Assembly: GCA_030538175.1 (NCBI GenBank)
Contig: JAUNUL010000001.1
Location: forward strand, 4,497-28,414
Length of the DNA: 23,918 nucleotides
Reading direction: 5' to 3'
Origin: Propionibacteriaceae bacterium
GTDB lineage: Bacteria > Actinomycetota > Actinomycetes > Propionibacteriales > Propionibacteriaceae
Below are positions 1 to 7,680 of the stretch, one piece after another. The first letter of the stretch is position 1. Each line of letters opens with the position of its first letter. The notes under the pieces are model-generated. The model did no database searches. It was given only the letters and a program-made list of their open reading frames with translations, and was not told the DNA's origin. Position numbers and translations under genes: made by a program.

Positions 1-396
1 GCCGCAGCCAGCGGCGATCACGGGTGCCAGCGCCAGGGAGCCGAGGAGCGACGTGCCCGACATTGGGCCACGCGACAAGAACACGATGCTGAGTGTCGAC
101 AGCAAGCTGAGGGCCACGATGGTCAGACCGATGGGAGCGTGCCAGGCGAACAGGACAGCTGCCCGCGCCCGCACCGCAACGGTGACGAGGTCGCTGGCAC
201 GTCGTCGCCTTGCCTCGTGCCAGGCCGCCCAGGCCGCGATCAACGGGCCGGTGAACAGGACAGCCGCCGCAGCGACGAAACCCGCGCTCTGCCACGTTCG
301 GAGGTCCCGCCAGTCCGTCGGGAGGCTGAGCACGCCAAGCACCTGCACCAGGACCACCGCCGCCCCCACCACGGCGTCCTGGGTGCGCAGCTTCAC
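1..396 (-). CDS. ABC transporter membrane subunit (partial, C-terminus beyond window)
   Basis: The first 132 codons of an integral membrane protein are visible, read from a GTG at 394-396 to the window edge. The GTG overlaps the TGA of the upstream ABC ATPase in a GTGA arrangement, which implies translational coupling and a two-gene transporter. The visible part shows four hydrophobic stretches: roughly residues 8-25, 40-58 (followed by a basic HEARRRRAS loop), 83-106 and 115-132. That is the pattern of a polytopic permease. No soluble domain or family signature is seen, so the substrate is unknown. The permease role rests on membrane character and on the adjacent ATPase. Confidence 0.7.
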   Translation of the reverse strand, partial: MKLRTQDAVVGAAVVLVQVLGVLSLPTDWRDLRTWQSAGFVAAAAVLFTGPLIAAWAAWHEARRRRASDLVTVAVRARAAVLFAWHAPIGLTIVALSLLSTLSIVFLSRGPMSGTSLLGSLALAPVIAAGCG

Positions 397-1136
397 GCGT
401 CGGCCCCGGCGAAGAACGAATAGGCCGACTCCGCTCGCTCGGTGAGCGAGAGGTCTGCCTCCTGACGTCCGTGGTCCAGGAAGGCCTGGGTCGTGCCGGT
501 GAACCTCATCGTTCCCCTGAGCAACACCGCCACATGGTCGGCGACGGTGGTCAGGTCATCGACCTGATGGGTGGAGATCAGAGTCGTGCGGTCGGCGCGG
601 ACGCGGTCGAGATGGCGACGGATGCGGGATCGCTGATGGGGATCGAGCCCGGCGGTCGGTTCGTCGAGAAGGAGAATTCTCGGATCGTGCACCAAGGCGG
701 ACGCGATCCCGACCCGTCGGAGTTGGCCTCCGGATAGCCGGACTGTCTGCTCCCGTCGCTGATCAATCAGGTCGACGGTGCTGAGGGCATCTTCGACCTG
801 CTGAATGGAGGCTCGACCATCGAGGCCTTTCAGCCACGCTGCGTAATGCACCTGTTCCTGCACGGTGAAGCCCGGTATGGCGGAAATCTGTTGCGGAACC
901 CACCCCACCTCGCGGCGCCACTGCGCCAATTCACGTTTGGCGCGGGTCGAAAGGCCCTGCCACTCAATGGTTCCCGATCTGGGAAAAAGTGCTGATGCGC
1001 CCAACGCCAGGAGCGTCGACTTTCCCGCACCATTCGGTCCAAGCAACACAGTCGTCCCCTGTGGTGCCGTCCACGTCAGGTTCTGAAAGAGCCTTCTTTT
1101 TCTCAGGTGCGAGAAGTCGACGTTACAGAATTGCAT
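393..1136 (-). CDS. ABC transporter ATP-binding protein
   Basis: A 247-residue nucleotide-binding subunit that would power the downstream membrane protein. All family motifs are present: Walker A GPNGAGKST at about 33-41, Q-loop PQQ near 81-83, signature LSGGQ at 134-138, Walker B ILLLDEP at 154-160 with the D-loop after it, and the switch histidine in STHQ at 190. The reading frame stays open upstream to 1376. I chose the ATG at 1136 because it has an AGAAG ribosome site about 6 nt before it and places the first strand of the fold at the normal distance from Walker A. The upstream extension looks unrelated to the family. The protein is like drug- or bacteriocin-type exporter ATPases, but the substrate cannot be deduced. 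Confidence 0.88.
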   Translation of the reverse strand: MQFCNVDFSHLRKRRLFQNLTWTAPQGTTVLLGPNGAGKSTLLALGASALFPRSGTIEWQGLSTRAKRELAQWRREVGWVPQQISAIPGFTVQEQVHYAAWLKGLDGRASIQQVEDALSTVDLIDQRREQTVRLSGGQLRRVGIASALVHDPRILLLDEPTAGLDPHQRSRIRRHLDRVRADRTTLISTHQVDDLTTVADHVAVLLRGTMRFTGTTQAFLDHGRQEADLSLTERAESAYSFFAGADA

Positions 1137-1406
1137 CAATTCTTCTCGCTGATTCTTGAGGGAGTGAACTTTCGCCCGCAAAGACGAAACTCGAAAGTTC
1201 ATGCCGCTTGGGGGTGGAAAACCTACCAAGGATCCCTTATTGAGGAGAAATATCCTCCTGCCTGATTCGGAACCTTCGGATTGACAACCGAACGGGTCCT
1301 GGCAGCACCGCCTCCGTAGTCGCCGAACCTGCGCACCCAAAGCCGAATGGGTTGCGACGCTGTCGTGAGCGGCCAATCGAGCGCACTGTTGGTCGGGTGG
1401 GCCCTT
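1137..1406. other. Intergenic region upstream of the ABC transporter genes
   Basis: No convincing gene is seen in these 270 bases between the MaoC gene stop and the ABC ATPase start. Open frames crossing it have no ribosome site or recognisable product. It holds a perfect 10-bp inverted repeat (listed separately) and a short imperfect one near 1242-1257. I found no clear promoter hexamers for the ABC genes. Confidence 0.5.
1165..1201. repeat. Perfect 10-bp inverted repeat upstream of the ABC ATPase
   Basis: TGAACTTTCG at 1165-1174 is matched by its exact reverse complement CGAAAGTTCA at 1192-1201, with a 17-nt spacer. It ends 29 nt before the chosen ATPase start. It could be a regulator-binding site or a hairpin in the leader RNA. 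The long spacer and lack of a following T-tract argue against an intrinsic terminator. Confidence 0.55.
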
Positions 1407-2327
1407 CTAGCTGATCTCAACGAGCAAGTGAATCCGGTCACGGTCCTTGATGTCGACGACCGTGGCGATCTGTGAGCCGGGTTCGCGGACGAAGGCCACG
1501 GTTCTCGGCAACAGGATTGGCTTGCGGAACCACACCCGACTGGCGTGTTGGATCGGCAGGTCACGGCCGAAGGCAGCGAGCGTCCGGGCAAAGCTCCACA
1601 TCCCGTGCGCGATGGCCCTCGGGAAACCCAGCGCGCGGGCGGTCCATGGGTGCAGGTGGATCGGGTTCACATCGCCGGAGAGGGCGGCGTACTGCCGGCC
1701 GAGATCCGCGGGCAGTCGCCAGCGCGCGGAGGGCGGGGTGGTGGGGGGTGCTGGTGGCGTCGGCCCGGGGTCGGCCACGTTGTCGCCGTGACCTCGGTGC
1801 AGATAGGTGCTGCGTGAGGACCACGCCAGCGTCCCGATCAGGTGCACTTCGGTGATCAGATCGACCGCGGTGCCTTTGGGGTGCGGTCGCAGGTTCGCGG
1901 CGTGGACGGTGACGTCCGGATAGTCGTCGGCGTACAACGGTCGAAGCTGGGTGATCTCGTTGTCGATGTGGACCAGTCCCGCGAGGGGGAGTGGGAAGTC
2001 GGCCGCGCCAAGCAGCTTCGCCTGCAGTGGGAAGCCGAGCAGGTGGGGATAGGCCGGCGGCAGCACATCGTTGACCGCGAACCCGGTCAGCTGCTGGTAC
2101 GCCAGCAGGTTCCCCCGATCGATCTCCGTTCGCCGCAATCGCAGGGCCGTCGCCGGGAGATTGTCGGCCCGCCCACGCAGCGGCGTACGCAGCGTGCCCC
2201 GCAGAAGCTCACGCGCAGGTGTCGGCGGGGCGGGGAGGTCGATCAACTCGGGCCGCTGGTCGAGGTGGCCGTCGGAGCCCTCGCCCTGCTCCGGGGTGCG
2301 GGGACCCCCATCCGGATGGTCGGTCAT
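1407..2327 (-). CDS. htdX: MaoC-family (R)-specific enoyl-CoA hydratase / 3-hydroxyacyl dehydratase, HtdX-like
   Basis: A 306-residue double-hotdog protein that would interconvert 3-hydroxyacyl and trans-2-enoyl thioesters. The C-terminal half carries the hydratase-2 motif at 214-226: ALSGDVNPIHLH, with Asp219 and His224 as the expected catalytic pair, followed by the conserved GFPRAIAHGMW. The N-terminal half (about 40-180) matches the degenerate first hotdog, and a Pro-rich linker lies at 185-200. The ATG lies 2-3 nt past the stop of the FabG4-like gene, so the two are co-transcribed. Mycobacterium tuberculosis has the same neighbours: Rv0241c (HtdX), Rv0242c (FabG4) and Rv0243 (FadA2). The symbol is given by homology and gene context. 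The first 30 residues are poorly conserved-looking, so a later start is possible. Confidence 0.85.
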   Translation of the reverse strand: MTDHPDGGPRTPEQGEGSDGHLDQRPELIDLPAPPTPARELLRGTLRTPLRGRADNLPATALRLRRTEIDRGNLLAYQQLTGFAVNDVLPPAYPHLLGFPLQAKLLGAADFPLPLAGLVHIDNEITQLRPLYADDYPDVTVHAANLRPHPKGTAVDLITEVHLIGTLAWSSRSTYLHRGHGDNVADPGPTPPAPPTTPPSARWRLPADLGRQYAALSGDVNPIHLHPWTARALGFPRAIAHGMWSFARTLAAFGRDLPIQHASRVWFRKPILLPRTVAFVREPGSQIATVVDIKDRDRIHLLVEIS

Positions 2328-2330
2328 GAC

Positions 2331-3773
2331 TCAGGCTCCGATCAGGCTCTGGCCGCAGATGCGCAGTACTTGGCCGGTGATGGCCTGGCTGCCTGGCTGG
2401 GCGAGGAACGCGAGCGTCTCGGCGACGTCGGCCGGCTGGCCACCCTGTTGGAGGGAATTGAGGCGGCGGCCGATCTCGCGAGGCGCCAGCGGCATGCGGG
2501 CGGTCATCTCGGTTTCGATGAAGCCGGGGGCGACGGCGTTGATCGTGATGCCTCGATCGGCGATCAGTGGAGCGGTGGCTTCGACGAGGCCGATCACCCC
2601 AGCCTTGGAGGCGGCATAGTTGGTCTGCCCGCGGGCACCGGCGATGCCGTTCTGTGAGGACAGGCAGAGGATCCGCGCCCCGTCGGTGAGCCCTTCACCG
2701 GTCGCCGGGGCGAGCAGGGCGGCGTTGATCGCGAGCATCGCGCTGAGGTTCACGTCGATCACCTGGTCCCACTTGGCGTCGTCCATGTTGACCAGGAGCT
2801 TGTCGCGGGTGATCCCGGCGTTGTGGACCACGATGTCGAGGCGCTGATGGCGGGCGAGACAGTGATCCAGGATCTGTTGGCCGGCGCTGGGGTCGGTGAT
2901 ATCCAGCGGGAGCGCGGTGCCGTGCACGGCGTTCACGACCTTGGCCAGGGACTCGCCAGCCGCGGGCACATCAACCCCGACAACAGTGGCGCCGTCGCGG
3001 GCCAGGACCTCCACGATCGCGGCACCGATGCCGCGCGCGGCGCCGGTCACCACCGCTACCTGGCCGGTCAGCGGTCGTGCCCGATCCTGGGCGCGTGGTG
3101 CCGATGCGTCGATACGCAGGACCTGGCCGGACACATAGGCCGAACGTCCGGACAGGAAGAACTCCGTCGCATTGGCAACCGAGGCCGGGTCGGTTTCGAT
3201 GGCAGCGAAAACCAGGTTGGCCGTTGCGCCCGCGCGCAACTCCTTGCCGAGCGACCGGATGATCCCCGTGAGCGCCTGCTGGGTCGCCACCGCGGTCGGG
3301 TCAGTGAGAGTACGCGGGTCTGTGCCGATCAGCACGACGCGGGCATTCGGCAGGAGGCGCTTGACGGCAGGGGCCGCGATCTCCCGAAAGGCGCCCAGCG
3401 ACTTCGGGTCACGCAACGCGCTGAGGTCGAGCACGAGCCCCCCGAGCTGCGGTGGTGCGTGGTTCGCTGATGGCTGCGTGGTCTCGTCGGGCCCCTCGAC
3501 CTCGATCTGCAGGTGATGCAGGCGGTCGAGCAGGCTCGGCAGGAAGCCCCCATCGGCGCTGACTGCGCCGCCCGCATCGATGGCGGCGACCAGAACGGGC
3601 TCGTCGCACAGGGGATCAGTCAGCGAGAAGCGCCGCAGTGTCACCGGACGCGGCAGTCCGAGCCGCTTGGCCACGAGCTTGCCGAAACCCGTGGACACGA
3701 GCTGGCCATAGGGATCGGTTGGGCCGTCGGTGGCGCTGTGCTGGTCGGTCCGGCGTACGCGATTGCCGCTCAT
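2331..3773 (-). CDS. fabG4: High-molecular-weight 3-oxoacyl reductase, FabG4-like
   Basis: A 480-residue SDR protein with the two-part layout of FabG4, roughly twice the length of ordinary FabG. The N-terminal part (about 20-225) is a Rossmann/flavodoxin-like fold without catalytic residues. The C-terminal part (about 235-478) is a full classical SDR: cofactor motif TGAARGIG at 243-250, HNAG at 317-320, and the catalytic set Ser373, Tyr386 and Lys390 (YAASK). It should reduce 3-ketoacyl-CoA/ACP to the (R)-3-hydroxy form; FabG4 of M. tuberculosis prefers NADH. The ATG at 3773 overlaps the thiolase stop (ATGA), fixing the start; the frame remains open further upstream inside the thiolase gene, which I reject. 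It sits between the thiolase and hydratase genes that act before and after it. Confidence 0.9.
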   Translation of the reverse strand: MSGNRVRRTDQHSATDGPTDPYGQLVSTGFGKLVAKRLGLPRPVTLRRFSLTDPLCDEPVLVAAIDAGGAVSADGGFLPSLLDRLHHLQIEVEGPDETTQPSANHAPPQLGGLVLDLSALRDPKSLGAFREIAAPAVKRLLPNARVVLIGTDPRTLTDPTAVATQQALTGIIRSLGKELRAGATANLVFAAIETDPASVANATEFFLSGRSAYVSGQVLRIDASAPRAQDRARPLTGQVAVVTGAARGIGAAIVEVLARDGATVVGVDVPAAGESLAKVVNAVHGTALPLDITDPSAGQQILDHCLARHQRLDIVVHNAGITRDKLLVNMDDAKWDQVIDVNLSAMLAINAALLAPATGEGLTDGARILCLSSQNGIAGARGQTNYAASKAGVIGLVEATAPLIADRGITINAVAPGFIETEMTARMPLAPREIGRRLNSLQQGGQPADVAETLAFLAQPGSQAITGQVLRICGQSLIGA

Positions 3774-5056
3774 CGCGCCGCCTCCAGGATCGCCGCGACG
3801 CCGAGCCCGCCGGCAGCGCACACGCTGACCAACGCACGGCCACCGTTGGTATCGAGCCACTTCGCAGTGGTCGCCAGGATGCGGGCACCGGTGGCGGCGA
3901 ACGGATGGCCGGCCGCCACCGAACCACCGTGCGGGTTGACGCGGCTGCGGTCGATGGCACCGAGCGGGGCATCGAGGCCGAGCTTGTCCGCGCACCACTC
4001 GGCGGACTCCCAGGCCTTCAACAGGGCCAGCGGTGTGGAGGCGAACGCCTCGTGGATCTCATAGAGATCGAAATCCTGCAGGGTCAGGCCGTTGCGCTCC
4101 AACAGCCGCGCCACCGCATAGGCCGGCGCCATGAGCATGCCCTCGTTGCCGCCGACGAAGTCGACCGCGGCGGTCTCGGCGTCGACGAACCAGGCACGCG
4201 GGGCCAAATTGTGCGCGGTCGCCCACTCCTCGGAGGCCAGCAGCACCGTGGCGGCGCCATCGGTCAGCGGGGTCGAGTTGCCGGCGGTCAGGGTCGGGTC
4301 GCCGAGCTCCTTGCCGAAGACCGGCTTCAGCTCTGCCAGCTTTTCCACGGACGTATCCGGGCGCAGGTTGGTGTCCCGGGTCAGGCCGAGGAAGGGGGTC
4401 ACCAGATCGGTGAAGAAGCCGTCGTCCCACGCGCGGGCCAGGTGGTGGTGGCTCGCGGCGGCCACCTCGTCCTGTTCGGTGCGGGTGATGTTCCAGTGCT
4501 TGTTGATGAGCGCCATGTGCTCGCCCATGCTGAGCCCGGTGCGTGCCTCGGCGGCGGCCGGCACGACGGGCGCGAGATGCTCGGGGCGGAACCGCGCGAG
4601 GATCTGCAGGCGCTGCACCGGCGTCTTTGCCCGGTTCAAATCGAGCAGGATCCGGCGCAGCCCCTCGCTCACGGCGATCGGGGCATCGGACGCGGAATCC
4701 GCGCCGCCAGAGATGCCCACATCGATGGTGCCGAGCGCGATCTTGTTGGCCACGGCGATGGTTGCCTGCATGCCGGTCGCACAGGCCTGCTGGATGTCAT
4801 AGGCGGGGGTGTGGGGGTCGAGGGCAGTGCCCAAGACCGCTTCCCGGGTCAGGTTGAAGTCGCGGGTGTGCTTCATCACTGACCCGGCGACGACCTCGCC
4901 GATGCGCTGGCCGCCCAATCCAAACCGGGCGATCAGGCCATCGAGGGCAGCGGTGAGCAGGTCCTGCGTAGAGGCGCGGGCATAAGTGCCACCCGAGCGG
5001 GCAAAGGGCGTGCGGTTGCCGCCGAGGACGGCGACACGGCGAACAGCGTTGGTCAT
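3770..5056 (-). CDS. fadA2: Acetyl-CoA acetyltransferase / 3-ketoacyl-CoA thiolase, FadA2-like
   Basis: A 428-residue thiolase, first gene of the fadA2-fabG4-htdX operon. The motifs are complete: nucleophilic Cys92 in QQACATGMQ, IHEAFAS at 334-340 (the NEAFA element with His for Asn), GGSVAAGHPFAATGARI with His384, and the C-terminal acid/base Cys413 in CAAGGLG. It either cleaves 3-ketoacyl-CoA or condenses acyl-CoA with acetyl-CoA. The ATG at 5056 has a GGAG site 5-6 nt upstream; a further ATG at 5095 exists but would add unrelated residues and lies nearer the operator. The His in the NEAFA motif is typical of the FadI/trifunctional-like thiolase branch. The gene is divergent from a TetR-type regulator. 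Confidence 0.9.
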   Translation of the reverse strand: MTNAVRRVAVLGGNRTPFARSGGTYARASTQDLLTAALDGLIARFGLGGQRIGEVVAGSVMKHTRDFNLTREAVLGTALDPHTPAYDIQQACATGMQATIAVANKIALGTIDVGISGGADSASDAPIAVSEGLRRILLDLNRAKTPVQRLQILARFRPEHLAPVVPAAAEARTGLSMGEHMALINKHWNITRTEQDEVAAASHHHLARAWDDGFFTDLVTPFLGLTRDTNLRPDTSVEKLAELKPVFGKELGDPTLTAGNSTPLTDGAATVLLASEEWATAHNLAPRAWFVDAETAAVDFVGGNEGMLMAPAYAVARLLERNGLTLQDFDLYEIHEAFASTPLALLKAWESAEWCADKLGLDAPLGAIDRSRVNPHGGSVAAGHPFAATGARILATTAKWLDTNGGRALVSVCAAGGLGVAAILEAAR

Positions 5057-5106
5057 GGTCGCTCCGGTGTTGGGATTCGGAAACAGCGGGCACACCCGCA
5101 GTCTCC

Positions 5107-5134
5107 AATCTATCCGATACTTTCAGTATCTGAA
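5107..5134 (-). promoter_or_regulatory. Likely promoter of the fadA2-fabG4-htdX operon
   Basis: Reading the minus strand, TTCAGA (5134-5129) and TAGATT (5112-5107) are separated by 16 nt, four and four matches to the -35 and -10 consensus. The transcript would begin near 5100, about 45 nt before the thiolase ATG. The spacer is almost entirely filled by the palindrome at 5116-5130. Confidence 0.5.
5116..5130. promoter_or_regulatory. Palindromic operator candidate for the divergent TetR regulator
   Basis: GATACT TTC AGTATC is a perfect 6-bp inverted repeat with a 3-nt centre, a size usual for TetR-family operators. It lies between the thiolase gene and the divergent TetR gene and inside the spacer of the likely operon promoter, where a bound dimer would block RNA polymerase. 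Assignment to this particular regulator is inference from position. Confidence 0.65.
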
Positions 5135-5204
5135 ACGGTGCGTACCTGATATTTTTGACCGCGGTGGAGCGGGTTCCGCCGTCTAGTCGAGGGGGTGCTC
5201 GGGC

Positions 5205-5975
5205 ATGGGTGAGGGCGGCGGGTTCGGTGCTGATCCGATCTCGGGTGAAGCGTCCGTCGCGGAGGGCGTCGTCGACGAAGCGGGTGCTGCCGGGCAGGTC
5301 GCCGATGGGCGTACGCTGCGCTGGCAGCAACACAATGCCGACCGCCGCGCCCTGCTGGTGGATGCCTCCCTCAAAGCCATCCGAGCCCACGGTGCAGGAG
5401 TCTCGATGGATCAGATTGCTGCCCAGGCAGGCACGTCGAAGACAGTGATCTATCGGCACTTCACGGACCGGGCTGGTCTCTATCGGGCGGTCGCGGACAA
5501 GGTCGGGCGACGCATTGAGCGTTCGCTGCGTGAGGCCATCGCGAGCGTGGAGCGGCCGACCCGCCCCGGCCTGGCCGCGGTCGTCGAGGCTTATCTGGCG
5601 CTCATGGAAGGCGATGCGGAGGTCTATCGCTTCGTGGTGCGCCCCCCTGCCCTGGGCGGTGAGGTGGCGGAGCGCGAGGTGTTCAGCATCACCGACCGCG
5701 CCGCCGGGGTGCTGCTCGCATGGCTGGCCACCGAGATGGGGGAGCGGCGCGCGCGGGTCTGGTCGGTTGCCATCGCCGGGGCGGTGCACAGTTGCGCTGA
5801 TCGGTGGCTGGCCGAGCCGGTCCGTTGGCCACGGACCGAGCTGGTTCACGAACTCGTTGAGTTTGCCTGGGTGGGGTTGGGGCCCCCGGGGCAGGCCGGG
5901 CAGAGCCTCGCCTTGGGTGAGCAGGGTCTGGCCGAAAGGCGAGGAGTGAGTGGACGCTCGGTTACGAAAAGATGA
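5205..5975 (+). CDS. TetR/AcrR-family transcriptional regulator
   Basis: A 256-residue regulator. The N-terminal helix-turn-helix lies at about 47-92: RRALLVDASLKAI, then VSMDQIAAQAGTSKTVIYRHF, the hallmark TetR recognition helix. A helical ligand-binding domain follows. The roughly 45 residues before the DNA-binding domain are Gly/Ala/Glu-rich and longer than usual. The ATG at 5205 has an AGGGGG site about 10 nt upstream, but a later start cannot be excluded. It is divergent from the thiolase operon, with a good palindrome between them, so it probably represses that operon and perhaps itself, responding to an acyl-CoA or related ligand. The ligand is not deducible from sequence. Confidence 0.88.
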   Translation: MGEGGGFGADPISGEASVAEGVVDEAGAAGQVADGRTLRWQQHNADRRALLVDASLKAIRAHGAGVSMDQIAAQAGTSKTVIYRHFTDRAGLYRAVADKVGRRIERSLREAIASVERPTRPGLAAVVEAYLALMEGDAEVYRFVVRPPALGGEVAEREVFSITDRAAGVLLAWLATEMGERRARVWSVAIAGAVHSCADRWLAEPVRWPRTELVHELVEFAWVGLGPPGQAGQSLALGEQGLAERRGVSGRSVTKR

Positions 5976-6055
5976 CATAATGAAGCTCGGGACTCGCGAA
6001 AGACGGCCGGGCTGTGGCAGTGTGTCTCAGTTCCGGTCCGAGACGGGCTTCCGGA

Positions 6056-6084
6056 TTGACCGGGCGGGCCCTCCCGCCTAGGCT
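6056..6084 (+). promoter_or_regulatory. rpsA promoter, consensus-like
   Basis: TTGACC at 6056-6061 and TAGGCT at 6079-6084 are separated by exactly 17 nt, a strong primary-sigma promoter in actinobacterial terms. The start of transcription would be near 6091, giving a leader of about 138 nt before rpsA. The -10 lies in the loop of an 8-bp inverted repeat, GCCCTCCC (6068-6075) and GGGAGGGC (6085-6092). Confidence 0.75.
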
Positions 6085-6105
6085 GGGAGGGCGCTGTTGC
6101 CTGCG

Positions 6106-6190
6106 TGCTCCTCGGACGGAGCAGGGGCGCGCTCGTCGGGTCGGATCGCTTGAGGTTTCTTGAGTTGCTGATTGCTGCGGGGGCAGCAGT
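6106..6190 (+). promoter_or_regulatory. Structured rpsA 5' leader (two hairpins)
   Basis: Two hairpins can be drawn in the predicted leader. The first is TGCTCC (6106-6111) with GGAGCA (6118-6123), a 6-nt loop. The second is TGCTGC (6173-6178) with GCAGCA (6183-6188), a GGGG loop, extendable by a G-U and an A-U pair to 6171-6190. S1 represses its own mRNA through a structured leader in E. coli; whether these do so here is inference. Confidence 0.4.
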
Positions 6191-6228
6191 GCGCCACAAG
6201 ACCCATATCCATCCGGAGCCCTAACTAC

Positions 6229-7668
6229 ATGACGTCCTCCCTCGAGGCCCCCCCGCAGGTCGCAGTCGACGACCTCGGTTCGCCCGAAGCCTTCCTCCAG
6301 GCCATCGACCAAACCATCAAGTATTTCAACGACGGTGACATCGTCACCGGCACCGTTGTGAAAGTGGACCGTGATGAGGTCCTCCTCGACATCGGTTACA
6401 AGACCGAAGGTGTCATTCCTTCCAAGGAACTCTCCATCAAGCACGATGTGGACCCGTTCGACGTGGTCCAGGTCGGCGATGAGATCGAGGCCCTGGTTCA
6501 GCAGAAGGAAGACAAGGAAGGTCGTCTGATCCTGTCCAAGAAGCGGGCTCAATATGAGCGCGCCTGGGGCACGATCGAGAAGATCAAGGAAGAGGACGGC
6601 GTCGTCACCGGCAAGGTCATCGAGGTTGTCAAGGGCGGTCTGATCATCGACATCGGCCTGCGCGGCTTCCTCCCGGCCTCCCTGGTCGAGATGCGTCGTG
6701 TGCGGGACCTCCAGCCCTATGTGGGCCAGGAGCTCGAGGCCAAGATCATTGAGCTGGACAAGAACCGCAACAACGTGGTCCTGTCCCGCCGTGCGTGGCT
6801 CGAGCAGACCCAGTCCGAGGTGCGTCACAACTTCCTCACCCAGCTCCAGAAGGGCCAGATCCGCAAGGGTGTCGTGTCCTCCATCGTCAACTTCGGCGCC
6901 TTCGTCGATCTCGGCGGTGTCGACGGCCTCGTGCACGTCTCCGAGCTGTCCTGGAAGCACATCGACCACCCGTCCGAGGTTGTCGAGGTCGGCACCGAGG
7001 TCACCGTCGAGGTGCTCTCGGTCGAGATGGATCGCGAGCGCGTCTCGCTGTCGCTGAAGGCCACGCAGGAAGATCCGTGGCAGGCGTTCGCCCGTCTGCA
7101 CCAGATCGGCCAGATCGTGCCCGGCAAGGTCACCAAGCTGGTTCCGTTCGGTGCGTTCGTGCGCGTCGGCGAGGGCATCGAGGGCCTGGTCCACGTGTCC
7201 GAGCTTGCTGAGCGTCACGTCGAGATCCCCGAGCAGGTTGTGGCCGTTGGCGACGACCGCATGGTCAAGGTCATCGACATCGACCTCGAGCGTCGCCGCG
7301 TCTCCCTGTCGCTCAAGCAGGCCAACGAGGGTGTCGACGTCGCCGCAATCGACTTCGACCCCGCGCTGTACGGCATGCAGGCGTCCTACGACGAGCAGGG
7401 CAACTACATCTACCCCGAGGGCTTCGATCCCGAGACGAACGACTGGAAGGAAGGCTTCGAAGAGCAGCGCGCTGCTTGGGAGGCCCAGTACGCCCAGGCG
7501 CACGCTCTGTGGGAGGCCCACAAGGCTCAGGTCGAGACCGCAGAGACCGCAGACCGCGAGGCTGCAGTCGAGGCCGGCACCGGCTACTCCACCGAGGTTG
7601 AGTCCGAGGGTTCGCTCGCTTCCGACGAGTCGCTGCAGGCGCTGCGCGACAAGCTCGCCGGTAGCTGA
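6229..7668 (+). CDS. rpsA: 30S ribosomal protein S1
   Basis: A 479-residue S1 protein that binds mRNA on the small ribosomal subunit. Four S1/OB repeats are visible at about 36-105, 122-189, 208-277 and 295-364, each ending in a VSLSLK-like or VVLSRR-like strand. The third and fourth carry the classic NFGAFVDLGGVDGLVHVSEL and PFGAFVRVGEGIEGLVHVSEL cores. Four repeats followed by an acidic tail (370-479, rich in Glu, Ala and Trp) is the actinobacterial form, against six in E. coli. The ATG at 6229 has GGAG about 11 nt upstream. The gene has its own strong promoter and a strong hairpin just after its stop. Adjacency to coaE is conserved in actinobacteria. Confidence 0.97.
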   Translation: MTSSLEAPPQVAVDDLGSPEAFLQAIDQTIKYFNDGDIVTGTVVKVDRDEVLLDIGYKTEGVIPSKELSIKHDVDPFDVVQVGDEIEALVQQKEDKEGRLILSKKRAQYERAWGTIEKIKEEDGVVTGKVIEVVKGGLIIDIGLRGFLPASLVEMRRVRDLQPYVGQELEAKIIELDKNRNNVVLSRRAWLEQTQSEVRHNFLTQLQKGQIRKGVVSSIVNFGAFVDLGGVDGLVHVSELSWKHIDHPSEVVEVGTEVTVEVLSVEMDRERVSLSLKATQEDPWQAFARLHQIGQIVPGKVTKLVPFGAFVRVGEGIEGLVHVSELAERHVEIPEQVVAVGDDRMVKVIDIDLERRRVSLSLKQANEGVDVAAIDFDPALYGMQASYDEQGNYIYPEGFDPETNDWKEGFEEQRAAWEAQYAQAHALWEAHKAQVETAETADREAAVEAGTGYSTEVESEGSLASDESLQALRDKLAGS

Positions 7669-7680
7669 TCACACCCGCCT

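Noticed and set aside
53..445. Plus-strand open frames over the left end
   Set aside because: Arg/Thr/Ala-rich text with no domain; the minus-strand membrane protein coupled to the ABC ATPase is better supported.
1137..1376. N-terminal extension of the ABC ATPase up to 1376
   Set aside because: The added residues fit no part of the ABC fold, have no ribosome site at the far ATG, and would place the inverted repeat inside the gene.
5962..7521. A 519-codon open frame antisense to rpsA
   Set aside because: Leu/Asp/Val-rich translation that mirrors the rpsA codons; the rpsA promoter and S1 repeats explain the region.
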